Source of the DNA: Apostichopus japonicus
Taxonomy: Eukaryota > Echinodermata > Holothuroidea > Aspidochirotida > Stichopodidae
DNA length: 64,000 bases
Reading direction: 5' to 3'
NCBI RefSeq assembly: GCF_037975245.1
Contig: NC_092582.1
Location: 10,828,001 to 10,892,000, forward strand
The notes under the pieces are model-generated. The model saw nothing but the letters and a program-made list of their open reading frames with translations. It made no database searches and was not told where the DNA came from. A program made the translations under genes and the position numbers. Below are positions 1 to 12,594 of this stretch, one piece after another (within the stretch, counting starts at the first letter, position 1; each line of letters opens with the position of its first letter).

Positions 1-104
1 GGTGGTTCGAGTCCCCGGTGATGACGTCTTTTGCCGATCTTTTACAGCGAGTGCCTACATGGGGAGCTGTAAGTATTAGTTAATCCACCTAATATCTCAG
101 TCCA

Positions 105-134
105 TACAGTGGCGCGATGGCTTGGCGCACTGTA
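105..134 (+). other. Extended D-arm hairpin within the monomer
   Basis: TACAGTG, a bulged G, then CGC pairs with GCGCACTGTA around the loop GATGGCTTG. This gives ten base pairs with one bulge, made of the 4-bp tRNA-like D-stem plus six further pairs. It recurs in nearly every monomer. The cassette variants V3 and V4 (ACTATGC in place of ACTGTAC) break the outer part. Confidence 0.7.
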
Positions 135-208
135 CGAGCTGATGAGCGAGGCTCTCTTTTGCATCGGTGGTTCGAGTCCCCGGTGATGACGTCTTTTGCC
201 GATCTTTT
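105..208 (+). other. Representative tRNA-like module of the monomer (Pol III A/B boxes)
   Basis: This is one copy, described for all of them. The A-box-like TGGCGCGATGG is at 110-120 and matches TRGCNNAGYGG at 9 of 11 positions, with AG replaced by GA. The B box GGTTCGAGTCC at 169-179 matches the Pol III consensus GGTTCGANTCC exactly. A perfect D-stem is formed by 112-115 and 125-128 (GCGC/GCGC), with a 9-nt loop containing GG. GAGC-GAG-GCTC (144-154) could be a class II variable arm. The T-stem pairs at only 3 of 5 positions, and neither a 7-bp acceptor stem nor an anticodon stem is visible, so this is not a working tRNA. T4 runs at 194-197 and 205-208 could terminate Pol III; an earlier T4 at 157-160 lies between the boxes and might stop transcription early. 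It is best read as a tRNA-derived SINE head or decayed tRNA gene. Confidence 0.7.
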
Positions 209-241
209 ACAGCGAGTGCCTACATGGGGAGCTGTAAGTAT
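201..241 (+). other. Splice acceptor / 21-nt interval / splice donor motif in each monomer
   Basis: CTTTTACAG ends at 212 and matches the 3' splice site consensus. GTAAGTAT begins at 234 and matches the intron side of the 5' splice site consensus. The 21 nt between them (213-233) would be a seven-codon micro-exon, and the other 144 bp of the monomer an intron containing TTAAT/CTAAT branch-point-like motifs. This is sequence resemblance only; nothing here shows that the array is transcribed or spliced. Confidence 0.3.
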
Positions 242-3200
242 TAGTTAATCCACCTAATATCTCAGTCCATACAGTGGCGCGATGGCTTGGCGCACTGTAC
301 GAGCTGATGAGCGAGGCTCTCTTTTGCATCGGTGGTTCGAGTCCCCGGTGATGACGTCTTTTGCCGATCTTTTACAGCGAGTGCCTACATGGGGAGCTGT
401 AAGTATTAGTTAATCCACCTAATATCTCAGTCCATACAGTGGCGCGATGGCTTGGCGCACTGTACGAGCTGATGAGCGAGGCTCTCTTTTGCATCGGTGG
501 TTCGAGTCCCCGGTGATGACGTCTTTTGCCGATCTTTTACAGCGAGTGGCTACATGGGGAGCTGTAAGTATTAGTTAATCCACCTAATATCTCAGTCCAT
601 ACAGTGGCGCGATGGCTTGGCGCACTGTACGAGCTGATGAGCGAGGCTCTCTTTTGCATCGGTGGTTCGAGTCCCCGGTGATGACGTCTTTTGCCGATCT
701 TTTACAGCGAGTGCCTACATGGGGAGCTGTAAGTATTAGTTAATCCACCTAATATCTCAGTCCATACAGTGGCGCGATGGCTTGGCGCACTGTACGAGCT
801 GATGAGCGAGGCTCTCTTTTGCATCGGTGGTTCGAGTCCCCGGTGATGACGTCTTTTGCCGATCTTTTACAGCGAGTGCCTACATGGGGAGCTGTAAGTA
901 TTAGTTAATCCACCTAATATCTCAGTCCATACAGTGGCGCGATGGCTTGGCGCACTGTACGAGCTGATGAGCGAGGCTCTCTTTTGCATCGGTGGTTCGA
1001 GTCCCCGGTGATGACGTCTTTTGCCGATCTTTTACAGCGAGTGCCTACATGGGGAGCTGTAAGTATTAGTTAATCCACCTAATATCTCAGTCCATACAGT
1101 GGCGCGATGGCTTGGCGCACTGTACGAGCTGATGAGCGAGGCTCTCTTTTGCATCGGTGGTTCGAGTCCCCGGTGATGACGTCTTTTGCCGATCTTTTAC
1201 AGCGAGTGCCTACATGGGGAGCTGTAAGTATTAGTTAATCCACCTAATATCTCAGTCCATACAGTGGCGCGATGGCTTGGCGCACTGTACGAGCTGATGA
1301 GCGAGGCTCTCTTTTGCATCGGTGGTTCGAGTCCCCGGTGATGACGTCTTTTGCCGATCTTTTACAGCGAGTGCCTACATGGGGAGCTGTAAGTATTAGT
1401 TAATCCACCTAATATCTCAGTCCATACAGTGGCGCGATGGCTTGGCGCACTGTACGAGCTGATGAGCGAGGCTCTCTTTTGCATCGGTGGTTCGAGTCCC
1501 CGGTGATGACGTCTTTTGCCGATCTTTTACAGCGAGTGCCTACATGGGGAGCTGTAAGTATTAGTTAATCCACCTAATATCTCAGTCCATACAGTGGCGC
1601 GATGGCTTGGCGCACTGTACGAGCTGATGAGCGAGGCTCTCTTTTGCATCGGTGGTTCGAGTCCCCGGTGATGACGTCTTTTGCCGATCTTTTACAGCGA
1701 GTGCCTACATGGGGAGCTGTAAGTATTAGTTAATCCACCTAATATCTCAGTCCATACAGTGGCGCGATGGCTTGGCGCACTGTACGAGCTGATGAGCGAG
1801 GCTCTCTTTTGCATCGGTGGTTCGAGTCCCCGGTGATGACGTCTTTTGCCGATCTTTTACAGCGAGTGCCTACATGGGGAGCTGTAAGTATTAGTTAATC
1901 CACCTAATATCTCAGTCCATACAGTGGCGCGATGGCTTGGCGCACTGTACGAGCTGATGAGCGAGGCTCTCTTTTGCATCGGTGGTTCGAGTCCCCGGTG
2001 ATGACGTCTTTTGCCGATCTTTTACAGCGAGTGCCTACATGGGGAGCTGTAAGTATTAGTTAATCCACCTAATATCTCAGTCCATACAGTGGCGCGATGG
2101 CTTGGCGCACTGTACGAGCTGATGAGCGAGGCTCTCTTTTGCATCGGTGGTTCGAGTCCCCGGTGATGACGTCTTTTGCCGATCTTTTACAGCGAGTGCC
2201 TACATGGGGAGCTGTAAGTATTAGTTAATCCACCTAATATCTCAGTCCATACAGTGGCGCGATGGCTTGGCGCACTGTACGAGCTGATGAGCGAGGCTCT
2301 CTTTTGCATCGGTGGTTCGAGTCCCCGGTGATGACGTCTTTTGCCGATCTTTTACAGCGAGTGCCTACATGGGGAGCTGTAAGTATTAGTTAATCCACCT
2401 AATATCTCAGTCCATACAGTGGCGCGATGGCTTGGCGCACTGTACGAGCTGATGAGCGAGGCTCTCTTTTGCATCGGTGGTTCGAGTCCCCGGTGATGAC
2501 GTCTTTTGCCGATCTTTTACAGCGAGTGCCTACATGGGGAGCTGTAAGTATTAGTTAATCCACCTAATATCTCAGTCCATACAGTGGCGCGATGGCTTGG
2601 CGCACTGTACGAGCTGATGAGCGAGGCTCTCTTTTGCATCGGTGGTTCGAGTCCCCGGTGATGACGTCTTTTGCCGATCTTTTACAGCGAGTGCCTACAT
2701 GGGGAGCTGTAAGTATTAGTTAATCCACCTAATATCTCAGTCCATACAGTGGCGCGATGGCTTGGCGCACTGTACGAGCTGATGAGCGAGGCTCTCTTTT
2801 GCATCGGTGGTTCGAGTCCCCGGTGATGACGTCTTTTGCCGATCTTTTACAGCGAGTGCCTACATGGGGAGCTGTAAGTATTAGTTAATCCACCTAATAT
2901 CTCAGTCCATACAGTGGCGCGATGGCTTGGCGCACTGTACGAGCTGATGAGCGAGGCTCTCTTTTGCATCGGTGGTTCGAGTCCCCGGTGATGACGTCTT
3001 TTGCCGATCTTTTACAGCGAGTGCCTACATGGGGAGCTGTAAGTATTAGTTAATCCACCTAATATCTCAGTCCATACAGTGGCGCGATGGCTTGGCGCAC
3101 TGTACGAGCTGATGAGCGAGGCTCTCTTTTGCATCGGTGGTTCGAGTCCCCGGTGATGACGTCTTTTGCCGATCTTTTACAGCGAGTGCCTACATGGGGA

Positions 3201-6200
3201 GCTGTAAGTATTAGTTAATCCACCTAATATCTCAGTCCATACAGTGGCGCGATGGCTTGGCGCACTGTACGAGCTGATGAGCGAGGCTCTCTTTTGCATC
3301 GGTGGTTCGAGTCCCCGGTGATGACGTCTTTTGCCGATCTTTTACAGCGAGTGCCTACATGGGGAGCTGTAAGTATTAGTTAATCCACCTAATATCTCAG
3401 TCCATACAGTGGCGCGATGGCTTGGCGCACTGTACGAGCTGATGAGCGAGGCTCTCTTTTGCATCGGTGGTTCGAGTCCCCGGTGATGACGTCTTTTGCC
3501 GATCTTTTACAGCGAGTGCCTACATGGGGAGCTGTAAGTATTAGTTAATCCACCTAATATCTCAGTCCATACAGTGGCGCGATGGCTTGGCGCACTGTAC
3601 GAGCTGATGAGCGAGGCTCTCTTTTGCATCGGTGGTTCGAGTCCCCGGTGATGACGTCTTTTGCCGATCTTTTACAGCGAGTGCCTACATGGGGAGCTGT
3701 AAGTATTAGTTAATCCACCTAATATCTCAGTCCATACAGTGGCGCGATGGCTTGGCGCACTGTACGAGCTGATGAGCGAGGCTCTCTTTTGCATCGGTGG
3801 TTCGAGTCCCCGGTGATGACGTCTTTTGCCGATCTTTTACAGCGAGTGCCTACATGGGGAGCTGTAAGTATTAGTTAATCCACCTAATATCTCAGTCCAT
3901 ACAGTGGCGCGATGGCTTGGCGCACTGTACGAGCTGATGAGCGAGGCTCTCTTTTGCATCGGTGGTTCGAGTCCCCGGTGATGACGTCTTTTGCCGATCT
4001 TTTACAGCGAGTGCCTACATGGGGAGCTGTAAGTATTAGTTAATCCACCTAATATCTCAGTCCATACAGTGGCGCGATGGCTTGGCGCACTGTACGAGCT
4101 GATGAGCGAGGCTCTCTTTTGCATCGGTGGTTCGAGTCCCCGGTGATGACGTCTTTTGCCGATCTTTTACAGCGAGTGCCTACATGGGGAGCTGTAAGTA
4201 TTAGTTAATCCACCTAATATCTCAGTCCATACAGTGGCGCGATGGCTTGGCGCACTGTACGAGCTGATGAGCGAGGCTCTCTTTTGCATCGGTGGTTCGA
4301 GTCCCCGGTGATGACGTCTTTTGCCGATCTTTTACAGCGAGTGCCTACATGGGGAGCTGTAAGTATTAGTTAATCCACCTAATATCTCAGTCCATACAGT
4401 GGCGCGATGGCTTGGCGCACTGTACGAGCTGATGAGCGAGGCTCTCTTTTGCATCGGTGGTTCGAGTCCCCGGTGATGACGTCTTTTGCCGATCTTTTAC
4501 AGCGAGTGCCTACATGGGGAGCTGTAAGTATTAGTTAATCCACCTAATATCTCAGTCCATACAGTGGCGCGATGGCTTGGCGCACTGTACGAGCTGATGA
4601 GCGAGGCTCTCTTTTGCATCGGTGGTTCGAGTCCCCGGTGATGACGTCTTTTGCCGATCTTTTACAGCGAGTGCCTACATGGGGAGCTGTAAGTATTAGT
4701 TAATCCACCTAATATCTCAGTCCATACAGTGGCGCGATGGCCTGGCGCACTGTACGAGCTGATGAGCGAGGCTCTCTTTTGCATCGGTGGTTCGAGTCCC
4801 CGGTGATGACGTCTTTTGCCGATCTTTTACAGCGAGTGCCTACATGGGGAGCTGTAAGTATTAGTTAATCCACCTAATATCTCAGTCCATACAGTGGCGC
4901 GATGGCCTGGCGCACTGTACGAGCTGATGAGCGAGGCTCTCTTTTGCATCGGTGGTTCGAGTCCCCGGTGATGACGTCTTTTGCCGATCTTTTACAGCGA
5001 GTGCCTACATGGGGAGCTGTAAGTATTAGTTAATCCACCTAATATCTCAGTCCATACAGTGGCGCGATGGCTTGGCGCACTGTACGAGCTGATGAGCGAG
5101 GCTCTCTTTTGCATCGGTGGTTCGAGTCCCCGGTGATGACGTCTTTTGCCGATCTTTTACAGCGAGTGCCTACATGGGGAGCTGTAAGTATTAGTTAATC
5201 CACCTAATATCTCAGTCCATACAGTGGCGCGATGGCTTGGCGCACTGTACGAGCTGATGAGCGAGGCTCTCTTTTGCATCGGTGGTTCGAGTCCCCGGTG
5301 ATGACGTCTTTTGCCGATCTTTTACAGCGAGTGCCTACATGGGGAGCTGTAAGTATTAGTTAATCCACCTAATATCTCAGTCCATACAGTGGCGCGATGG
5401 CTTGGCGCACTGTACGAGCTGATGAGCGAGGCTCTCTTTTGCATCGGTGGTTCGAGTCCCCGGTGATGACGTCTTTTGCCGATCTTTTACAGCGAGTGCC
5501 TACATGGGGAGCTGTAAGTATTAGTTAATCCACCTAATATCTCAGTCCATACAGTGGCGCGATGGCTTGGCGCACTGTACGAGCTGATGAGCGAGGCTCT
5601 CTTTCTCATCGGTGGTTCGAGTCCCCGGTGATGACGTCTTTTGCCGATCTTTTACAGCGAGTGCCTACATGGGGAGCTGTAAGTATTAGTTAATCCACCT
5701 AATATCTCAGTCCATACAGTGGCGCGATGGCTTGGCGCACTGTACGAGCTGATGAGCGAGGCTCTCTTTTGCATCGGTGGTTCGAGTCCCCGGTGATGAC
5801 GTCTTTTGCCGATCTTTTACAGCGAGTGCCTACATGGGGAGCTGTAAGTATTAGTTAATCCACCTAATATCTCAGTCCATACAGTGGCGCGATGGCTTGG
5901 CGCACTGTACGAGCTGATGAGCGAGGCTCTCTTTTGCATCGGTGGTTCGAGTCCCCGGTGATGACGTCTTTTGCCGATCTTTTACAGCGAGTGCCTACAT
6001 GGGGAGCTGTAAGTATTAGTTAATCCACCTAATATCTCAGTCCATACAGTGGCGCGATGGCTTGGCGCACTGTACGAGCTGATGAGCGAGGCTCTCTTTT
6101 GCATCGGTGGTTCGAGTCCCCGGTGATGACGTCTTTTGCCGATCTTTTACAGCGAGTGCCTACATGGGGAGCTGTAAGTATTAGTTAATCCACCTAATAT

Positions 6201-7510
6201 CTCAGTCCATACAGTGGCGCGATGGCTTGGCGCACTGTACGAGCTGATGAGCGAGGCTCTCTTTTGCATCGGTGGTTCGAGTCCCCGGTGATGACGTCTT
6301 TTGCCGATCTTTTACAGCGAGTGCCTACATGGGGAGCTGTAAGTATTAGTTAATCCACCTAATATCTCAGTCCATACAGTGGCGCGATGGCTTGGCGCAC
6401 TGTACGAGCTGATGAGCGAGGCTCTCTTTTGCATCGGTGGTTCGAGTCCCCGGTGATGACGTCTTTTGCCGATCTTTTACAGCGAGTGCCTACATGGGGA
6501 GCTGTAAGTATTAGTTAATCCACCTAATATCTCAGTCCATACAGTGGCGCGATGGCTTGGCGCACTGTACGAGCTGATGAGCGAGGCTCTCTTTTGCATC
6601 GGTGGTTCGAGTCCCCGGTGATGACGTCTTTTGCCGATCTTTTACAGCGAGTGCCTACATGGGGAGCTGTAAGTATTAGTTAATCCACCTAATATCTCAG
6701 TCCATACAGTGGCGCGATGGCTTGGCGCACTGTACGAGCTGATGAGCGAGGCTCTCTTTTGCATCGGTGGTTCGAGTCCCCGGTGATGACGTCTTTTGCC
6801 GATCTTTTACAGCGAGTGCCTACATGGGGAGCTGTAAGTATTAGTTAATCCACCTAATATCTCAGTCCATACAGTGGCGCGATGGCTTGGCGCACTGTAC
6901 GAGCTGATGAGCGAGGCTCTCTTTTGCATCGGTGGTTCGAGTCCCCGGTGATGACGTCTTTTGCCGATCTTTTACAGCGAGTGCCTACATGGGGAGCTGT
7001 AAGTATTAGTTAATCCACCTAATATCTCAGTCCATACAGTGGCGCGATGGCTTGGCGCACTGTACGAGCTGATGAGCGAGGCTCTCTTTTGCATCGGTGG
7101 TTCGAGTCCCCGGTGATGACGTCTTTTGCCGATCTTTTACAGCGAGTGCCTACATGGGGAGCTGTAAGTATTAGTTAATCCACCTAATATCTCAGTCCAT
7201 ACAGTGGCGCGATGGCTTGGCGCACTGTACGAGCTGATGAGCGAGGCTCTCTTTTGCATCGGTGGTTCGAGTCCCCGGTGATGACGTCTTTTGCCGATCT
7301 TTTACAGCGAGTGCCTACATGGGGAGCTGTAAGTATTAGTTAATCCACCTAATATCTCAGTCCATACAGTGGCGCGATGGCTTGGCGCACTGTACGAGCT
7401 GATGAGCGAGGCTCTCTTTTGCATCGGTGGTTCGAGTCCCCGGTGATGACGTCTTTTGCCGATCTTTTACAGCGAGTGCCTACATGGGGAGCTGTAAGTA
7501 TTAGTTAATC

Positions 7511-7840
7511 GACCAAATATCTCAGTCCATACAGTGGCGCGATGGCGTGGCGCACTGTAGGAGCTGATGAGCGAGGCTCTCTTTTGCATCGGTGGTTCGA
7601 GTCCCCGCTGATGACGTCTTTTGCCGATCTTTTACAGCGAGTGCCTACATGGGGAGCTGTAAGTATTAGTTAATCGACCGAATATCTCAGTCCATACAGT
7701 GGCGCGATGGCGTGGCGCACTGTACGAGCTGATGAGCGAGGCTCTCTTTTGCATCGGTGGTTCGAGTCCCCGGTGATGACGTCTTTTGCCGATCTTTTAC
7801 AGCGAGTGCCTACATGGGGAGCTGTAAGTATTAGTTAATC
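7511..7840 (+). repeat. Higher-order cassette 1 (partial: V1-V2)
   Basis: Two variant monomers. V1 carries CGACCAAATAT, GGCGTGG, GTAGGAG and CCCCGCTG. V2 carries CGACCGAATAT and GGCGTGG, but here with GTACGAG and GATCTTTT. Consensus monomers resume at 7841, so V3, V4 and the 40-bp duplication are absent. Confidence 0.85.
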
Positions 7841-8335
7841 CACCTAATATCTCAGTCCATACAGTGGCGCGATGGCTTGGCGCACTGTACGAGCTGATGA
7901 GCGAGGCTCTCTTTTGCATCGGTGGTTCGAGTCCCCGGTGATGACGTCTTTTGCCGATCTTTTACAGCGAGTGCCTACATGGGGAGCTGTAAGTATTAGT
8001 TAATCCACCTAATATCTCAGTCCATACAGTGGCGCGATGGCTTGGCGCACTGTACGAGCTGATGAGCGAGGCTCTCTTTTGCATCGGTGGTTCGAGTCCC
8101 CGGTGATGACGTCTTTTGCCGATCTTTTACAGCGAGTGCCTACATGGGGAGCTGTAAGTATTAGTTAATCCACCTAATATCTCAGTCCATACAGTGGCGC
8201 GATGGCTTGGCGCACTGTACGAGCTGATGAGCGAGGCTCTCTTTTGCATCGGTGGTTCGAGTCCCCGGTGATGACGTCTTTTGCCGATCTTTTACAGCGA
8301 GTGCCTACATGGGGAGCTGTAAGTATTAGTTAATC

Positions 8336-9049
8336 GACCAAATATCTCAGTCCATACAGTGGCGCGATGGCGTGGCGCACTGTAGGAGCTGATGAGCGAG
8401 GCTCTCTTTTGCATCGGTGGTTCGAGTCCCCGCTGATGACGTCTTTTGCCGATCTTTTACAGCGAGTGCCTACATGGGGAGCTGTAAGTATTAGTTAATC
8501 GACCGAATATCTCAGTCCATACAGTGGCGCGATGGCGTGGCGCACTGTAGGAGCTGATGAGCGAGGCTCTCTTTTGCATCGGTGGTTCGAGTCCCCGGTG
8601 ATGACGTCTTTTGCCGATATTTTACAGCGAGTGCCTACATGGGGAGCTGTAAGTATTAGTTAATCCACCTAATATCTCAGTCCATACAGTGGCGCGATGG
8701 CTTGGCGCACTATGCGAGCTGATGAGCGAGGCTCTCTTTTGCATCGGTGGTTCGAGTCCCCGGTGATGACGTCTTTTGCCGATATTTTACAGCGCGTGCC
8801 TACATGGGGAGCTGTAAGTATTAGTTAATCCACCTAATATCTCAGTCCATACAGTGGCGCGATGGCTTGGCGCACTATGCGAGCTGATGAGCGAGGCTCT
8901 CTTTTGCATCGGTGGTTCGAGTCCCCGGTGATGACGTCTTTTGCCGATCTTTTACAGCGAGTGCCTACATGGGGAGCTGTAAGTATTAGTTAATCCACCT
9001 TACATCTCATGGGGAGCTGTAAGTATTAGTTAATCCACCTTACATCTCA
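8336..9049 (+). repeat. Higher-order cassette 2 (complete, 714 bp)
   Basis: Ordered variants are V1 (8336), V2 (8501, with GTAGGAG and GATATTTT), V3 (8666, with ACTATGCGAG, GATATTTT and AGCGCGTG), V4 (8831, with ACTATGCGAG) and then a 40-bp tandem duplication ending in TTACATCTCA at 9000-9009 and 9040-9049. This is the reference copy for the cassette. Confidence 0.9.
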
Positions 9050-9530
9050 GTCCATACAGTGGCGCGATGGCTTGGCGCACTGTACGAGCTGATGAGCGAG
9101 GCTCTCTTTTGCATCGGTGGTTCGAGTCCCCGGTGATGACGTCTTTTGCCGATCTTTTACAGCGAGTGCCTACATGGGGAGCTGTAAGTATTAGTTAATC
9201 CACCTAATATCTCAGTCCATACAGTGGCGCGATGGCTTGGCGCACTGTACGAGCTGATGAGCGAGGCTCTCTTTTGCATCGGTGGTTCGAGTCCCCGGTG
9301 ATGACGTCTTTTGCCGATCTTTTACAGCGAGTGCCTACATGGGGAGCTGTAAGTATTAGTTAATCCACCTAATATCTCAGTCCATACAGTGGCGCGATGG
9401 CTTGGCGCACTGTACGAGCTGATGAGCGAGGCTCTCTTTTGCATCGGTGGTTCGAGTCCCCGGTGATGACGTCTTTTGCCGATCTTTTACAGCGAGTGCC
9501 TACATGGGGAGCTGTAAGTATTAGTTAATC

Positions 9531-10079
9531 GACCAAATATCTCAGTCCATACAGTGGCGCGATGGCGTGGCGCACTGTAGGAGCTGATGAGCGAGGCTCT
9601 CTTTTGCATCGGTGGTTCGAGTCCCCGCTGATGACGTCTTTTGCCGATCTTTTACAGCGAGTGCCTACATGGGGAGCTGTAAGTATTAGTTAATCCACCT
9701 AATATCTCAGTCCATACAGTGGCGCGATGGCTTGGCGCACTATGCGAGCTGATGAGCGAGGCTCTCTTTTGCATCGGTGGTTCGAGTCCCCGGTGATGAC
9801 GTCTTTTGCCGATATTTTACAGCGCGTGCCTACATGGGGAGCTGTAAGTATTAGTTAATCCACCTAATATCTCAGTCCATACAGTGGCGCGATGGCTTGG
9901 CGCACTATGCGAGCTGATGAGCGAGGCTCTCTTTTGCATCGGTGGTTCGAGTCCCCGGTGATGACGTCTTTTGCCGATCTTTTACAGCGAGTGCCTACAT
10001 GGGGAGCTGTAAGTATTAGTTAATCCACCTTACATCTCATGGGGAGCTGTAAGTATTAGTTAATCCACCTTACATCTCA
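9531..10079 (+). repeat. Higher-order cassette 3 (V2 missing)
   Basis: V1 (9531) is followed directly by V3, V4 and the 40-bp duplication. The length is 549 bp, exactly one 165-bp monomer shorter than the full cassette, as expected from unequal exchange in register. Confidence 0.88.
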
Positions 10080-11220
10080 GTCCATACAGTGGCGCGATGG
10101 CTTGGCGCACTGTACGAGCTGATGAGCGAGGCTCTCTTTTGCATCGGTGGTTCGAGTCCCCGGTGATGACGTCTTTTGCCGATCTTTTACAGCGAGTGCC
10201 TACATGGGGAGCTGTAAGTATTAGTTAATCCACCTAATATCTCAGTCCATACAGTGGCGCGATGGCTTGGCGCACTGTACGAGCTGATGAGCGAGGCTCT
10301 CTTTTGCATCGGTGGTTCGAGTCCCCGGTGATGACGTCTTTTGCCGATCTTTTACAGCGAGTGCCTACATGGGGAGCTGTAAGTATTAGTTAATCCACCT
10401 AATATCTCAGTCCATACAGTGGCGCGATGGCTTGGCGCACTGTACGAGCTGATGAGCGAGGCTCTCTTTTGCATCGGTGGTTCGAGTCCCCGGTGATGAC
10501 GTCTTTTGCCGATCTTTTACAGGGAGTGCCTACATGGGGAGCTGTAAGTATTAGTTAATCCACCTAATATCTCAGTCCATACAGTGGCGCGATGGCTTGG
10601 CGCACTGTACGAGCTGATGAGCGAGGCTCTCTTTTGCATCGGTGGTTCGAGTCCCCGGTGATGACGTCTTTTGCCGATCTTTTACAGCGAGTGCCTACAT
10701 GGGGAGCTGTAAGTATTAGTTAATCCACCTAATATCTCAGTCCATACAGTGGCGCGATGGCTTGGCGCACTGTACGAGCTGATGAGCGAGGCTCTCTTTT
10801 GCATCGGTGGTTCGAGTCCCCGGTGATGACGTCTTTTGCCGATCTTTTACAGCGAGTGCCTACATGGGGAGCTGTAAGTATTAGTTAATCCACCTAATAT
10901 CTCAGTCCATACAGTGGCGCGATGGCTTGGCGCACTGTACGAGCTGATGAGCGAGGCTCTCTTTTGCATCGGTGGTTCGAGTCCCCGGTGATGACGTCTT
11001 TTGCCGATCTTTTACAGCGAGTGCCTACATGGGGAGCTGTAAGTATTAGTTAATCCACCTAATATCTCAGTCCATACAGTGGCGCGATGGCTTGGCGCAC
11101 TGTACGAGCTGATGAGCGAGGCTCTCTTTTGCATCGGTGGTTCGAGTCCCCGGTGATGACGTCTTTTGCCGATCTTTTACAGCGAGTGCCTACATGGGGA
11201 GCTGTAAGTATTAGTTAATC

Positions 11221-11715
11221 GACCAAATATCTCAGTCCATACAGTGGCGCGATGGCGTGGCGCACTGTAGGAGCTGATGAGCGAGGCTCTCTTTTGCATC
11301 GGTGGTTCGAGTCCCCGCTGATGACGTCTTTTGCCGATCTTTTACAGCGAGTGCCTACATGGGGAGCTGTAAGTATTAGTTAATCGACCGAATATCTCAG
11401 TCCATACAGTGGCGCGATGGCGTGGCGCACTGTACGAGCTGATGAGCGAGGCTCTCTTTTGCATCGGTGGTTCGAGTCCCCGGTGATGACGTCTTTTGCC
11501 GATATTTTACAGCGAGTGCCTACATGGGGAGCTGTAAGTATTAGTTAATCCACCTAATATCTCAGTCCATACAGTGGCGCGATGGCTTGGCGCACTATGC
11601 GAGCTGATGATCGAGGCTCTCTTTTGCATCGGTGGTTCGAGTCCCCGGTGATGACGTCTTTTGCCGATCTTTTACAGCGAGTGCCTACATGGGGAGCTGT
11701 AAGTATTAGTTAATC
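11221..11715 (+). repeat. Higher-order cassette 4 (truncated: V1-V2-V3')
   Basis: V1 (11221) and V2 (11386, with GTACGAG) are followed by a V3-like monomer (ACTATGCGAG) that has a private GATGATCGAG change and lacks AGCGCG. Consensus monomers resume at 11716, so V4 and the 40-bp duplication are absent. Confidence 0.85.
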
Positions 11716-11880
11716 CACCTAATATCTCAGTCCATACAGTGGCGCGATGGCTTGGCGCACTGTACGAGCTGATGAGCGAGGCTCTCTTTTGCATCGGTGG
11801 TTCGAGTCCCCGGTGATGACGTCTTTTGCCGATCTTTTACAGCGAGTGCCTACATGGGGAGCTGTAAGTATTAGTTAATC

Positions 11881-12594
11881 GACCAAATATCTCAGTCCAT
11901 ACAGTGGCGCGATGGCGTGGCGCACTGTAGGAGCTGATGAGCGAGGCTCTCTTTTGCATCGGTGGTTCGAGTCCCCGCTGATGACGTCTTTTGCCGATCT
12001 TTTACAGCGAGTGCCTACATGGGGAGCTGTAAGTATTAGTTAATCGACCGAATATCTCAGTCCATACAGTGGCGCGATGGCGTGGCGCACTGTAGGAGCT
12101 GATGAGCGAGGCTCTCTTTTGCATCGGTGGTTCGAGTCCCCGGTGATGACGTCTTTTGCCGATATTTTACAGCGAGTGCCTACATGGGGAGCTGTAAGTA
12201 TTAGTTAATCCACCTAATATCTCAGTCCATACAGTGGCGCGATGGCTTGGCGCACTATGCGAGCTGATGAGCGAGGCTCTCTTTTGCATCGGTGGTTCGA
12301 GTCCCCGGTGATGACGTCTTTTGCCGATATTTTACAGCGCGTGCCTACATGGGGAGCTGTAAGTATTAGTTAATCCACCTAATATCTCAGTCCATACAGT
12401 GGCGCGATGGCTTGGCGCACTATGCGAGCTGATGAGCGAGGCTCTCTTTTGCATCGGTGGTTCGAGTCCCCGGTGATGACGTCTTTTGCCGATCTTTTAC
12501 AGCGAGTGCCTACATGGGGAGCTGTAAGTATTAGTTAATCCACCTTACATCTCATGGGGAGCTGTAAGTATTAGTTAATCCACCTTACATCTCA
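11881..12594 (+). repeat. Higher-order cassette 5 (complete, 714 bp)
   Basis: V1 (11881), V2 (12046), V3 (12211), V4 (12376) and the 40-bp duplication (TTACATCTCA at 12545 and 12585). It has the same order and length as cassette 2. Confidence 0.9.

Larger units (their letters stand above)
1..7510 (+). repeat. Uniform consensus block of the satellite
   Basis: About 45 nearly identical monomers of the CCACCTAATAT type. The few differences I see are GTGGC for GTGCC near 549, CCTGG for CTTGG in the two adjacent monomers at 4741 and 4906, and TCTCATC for TTGCATC near 5605. The paired CCTGG change shows local duplication of a new mutation. Confidence 0.9.

Noticed and set aside
171-190. A CENP-B box in the monomer
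   Set aside because: TTCGAGTCCCCGG has the TTCG and CGG parts, but the spacing is one base short and the central A is missing; it is explained by the B box.
1-330. A functional tRNA gene array
   Set aside because: The B box and D-stem are good, but acceptor and anticodon stems do not pair, the T-stem has two mismatches, and a T4 run lies between the boxes.
1-330. A 5S rRNA gene array
   Set aside because: The monomer does not resemble 5S rRNA; it has a tRNA-type A/B box layout instead.
201-345. A spliced-leader RNA gene array (donor site in a tandem repeat)
   Set aside because: A GTAAGTAT donor is present, but I find no convincing Sm site (such as AATTTTTGG) at the expected place downstream and no known leader exon. 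Not excluded, but unsupported.
8996-9050. The 40-bp step as an assembly slip
   Set aside because: The same 40-bp duplication with the same private bases recurs in six cassettes at different spacings, which a random slip would not produce.
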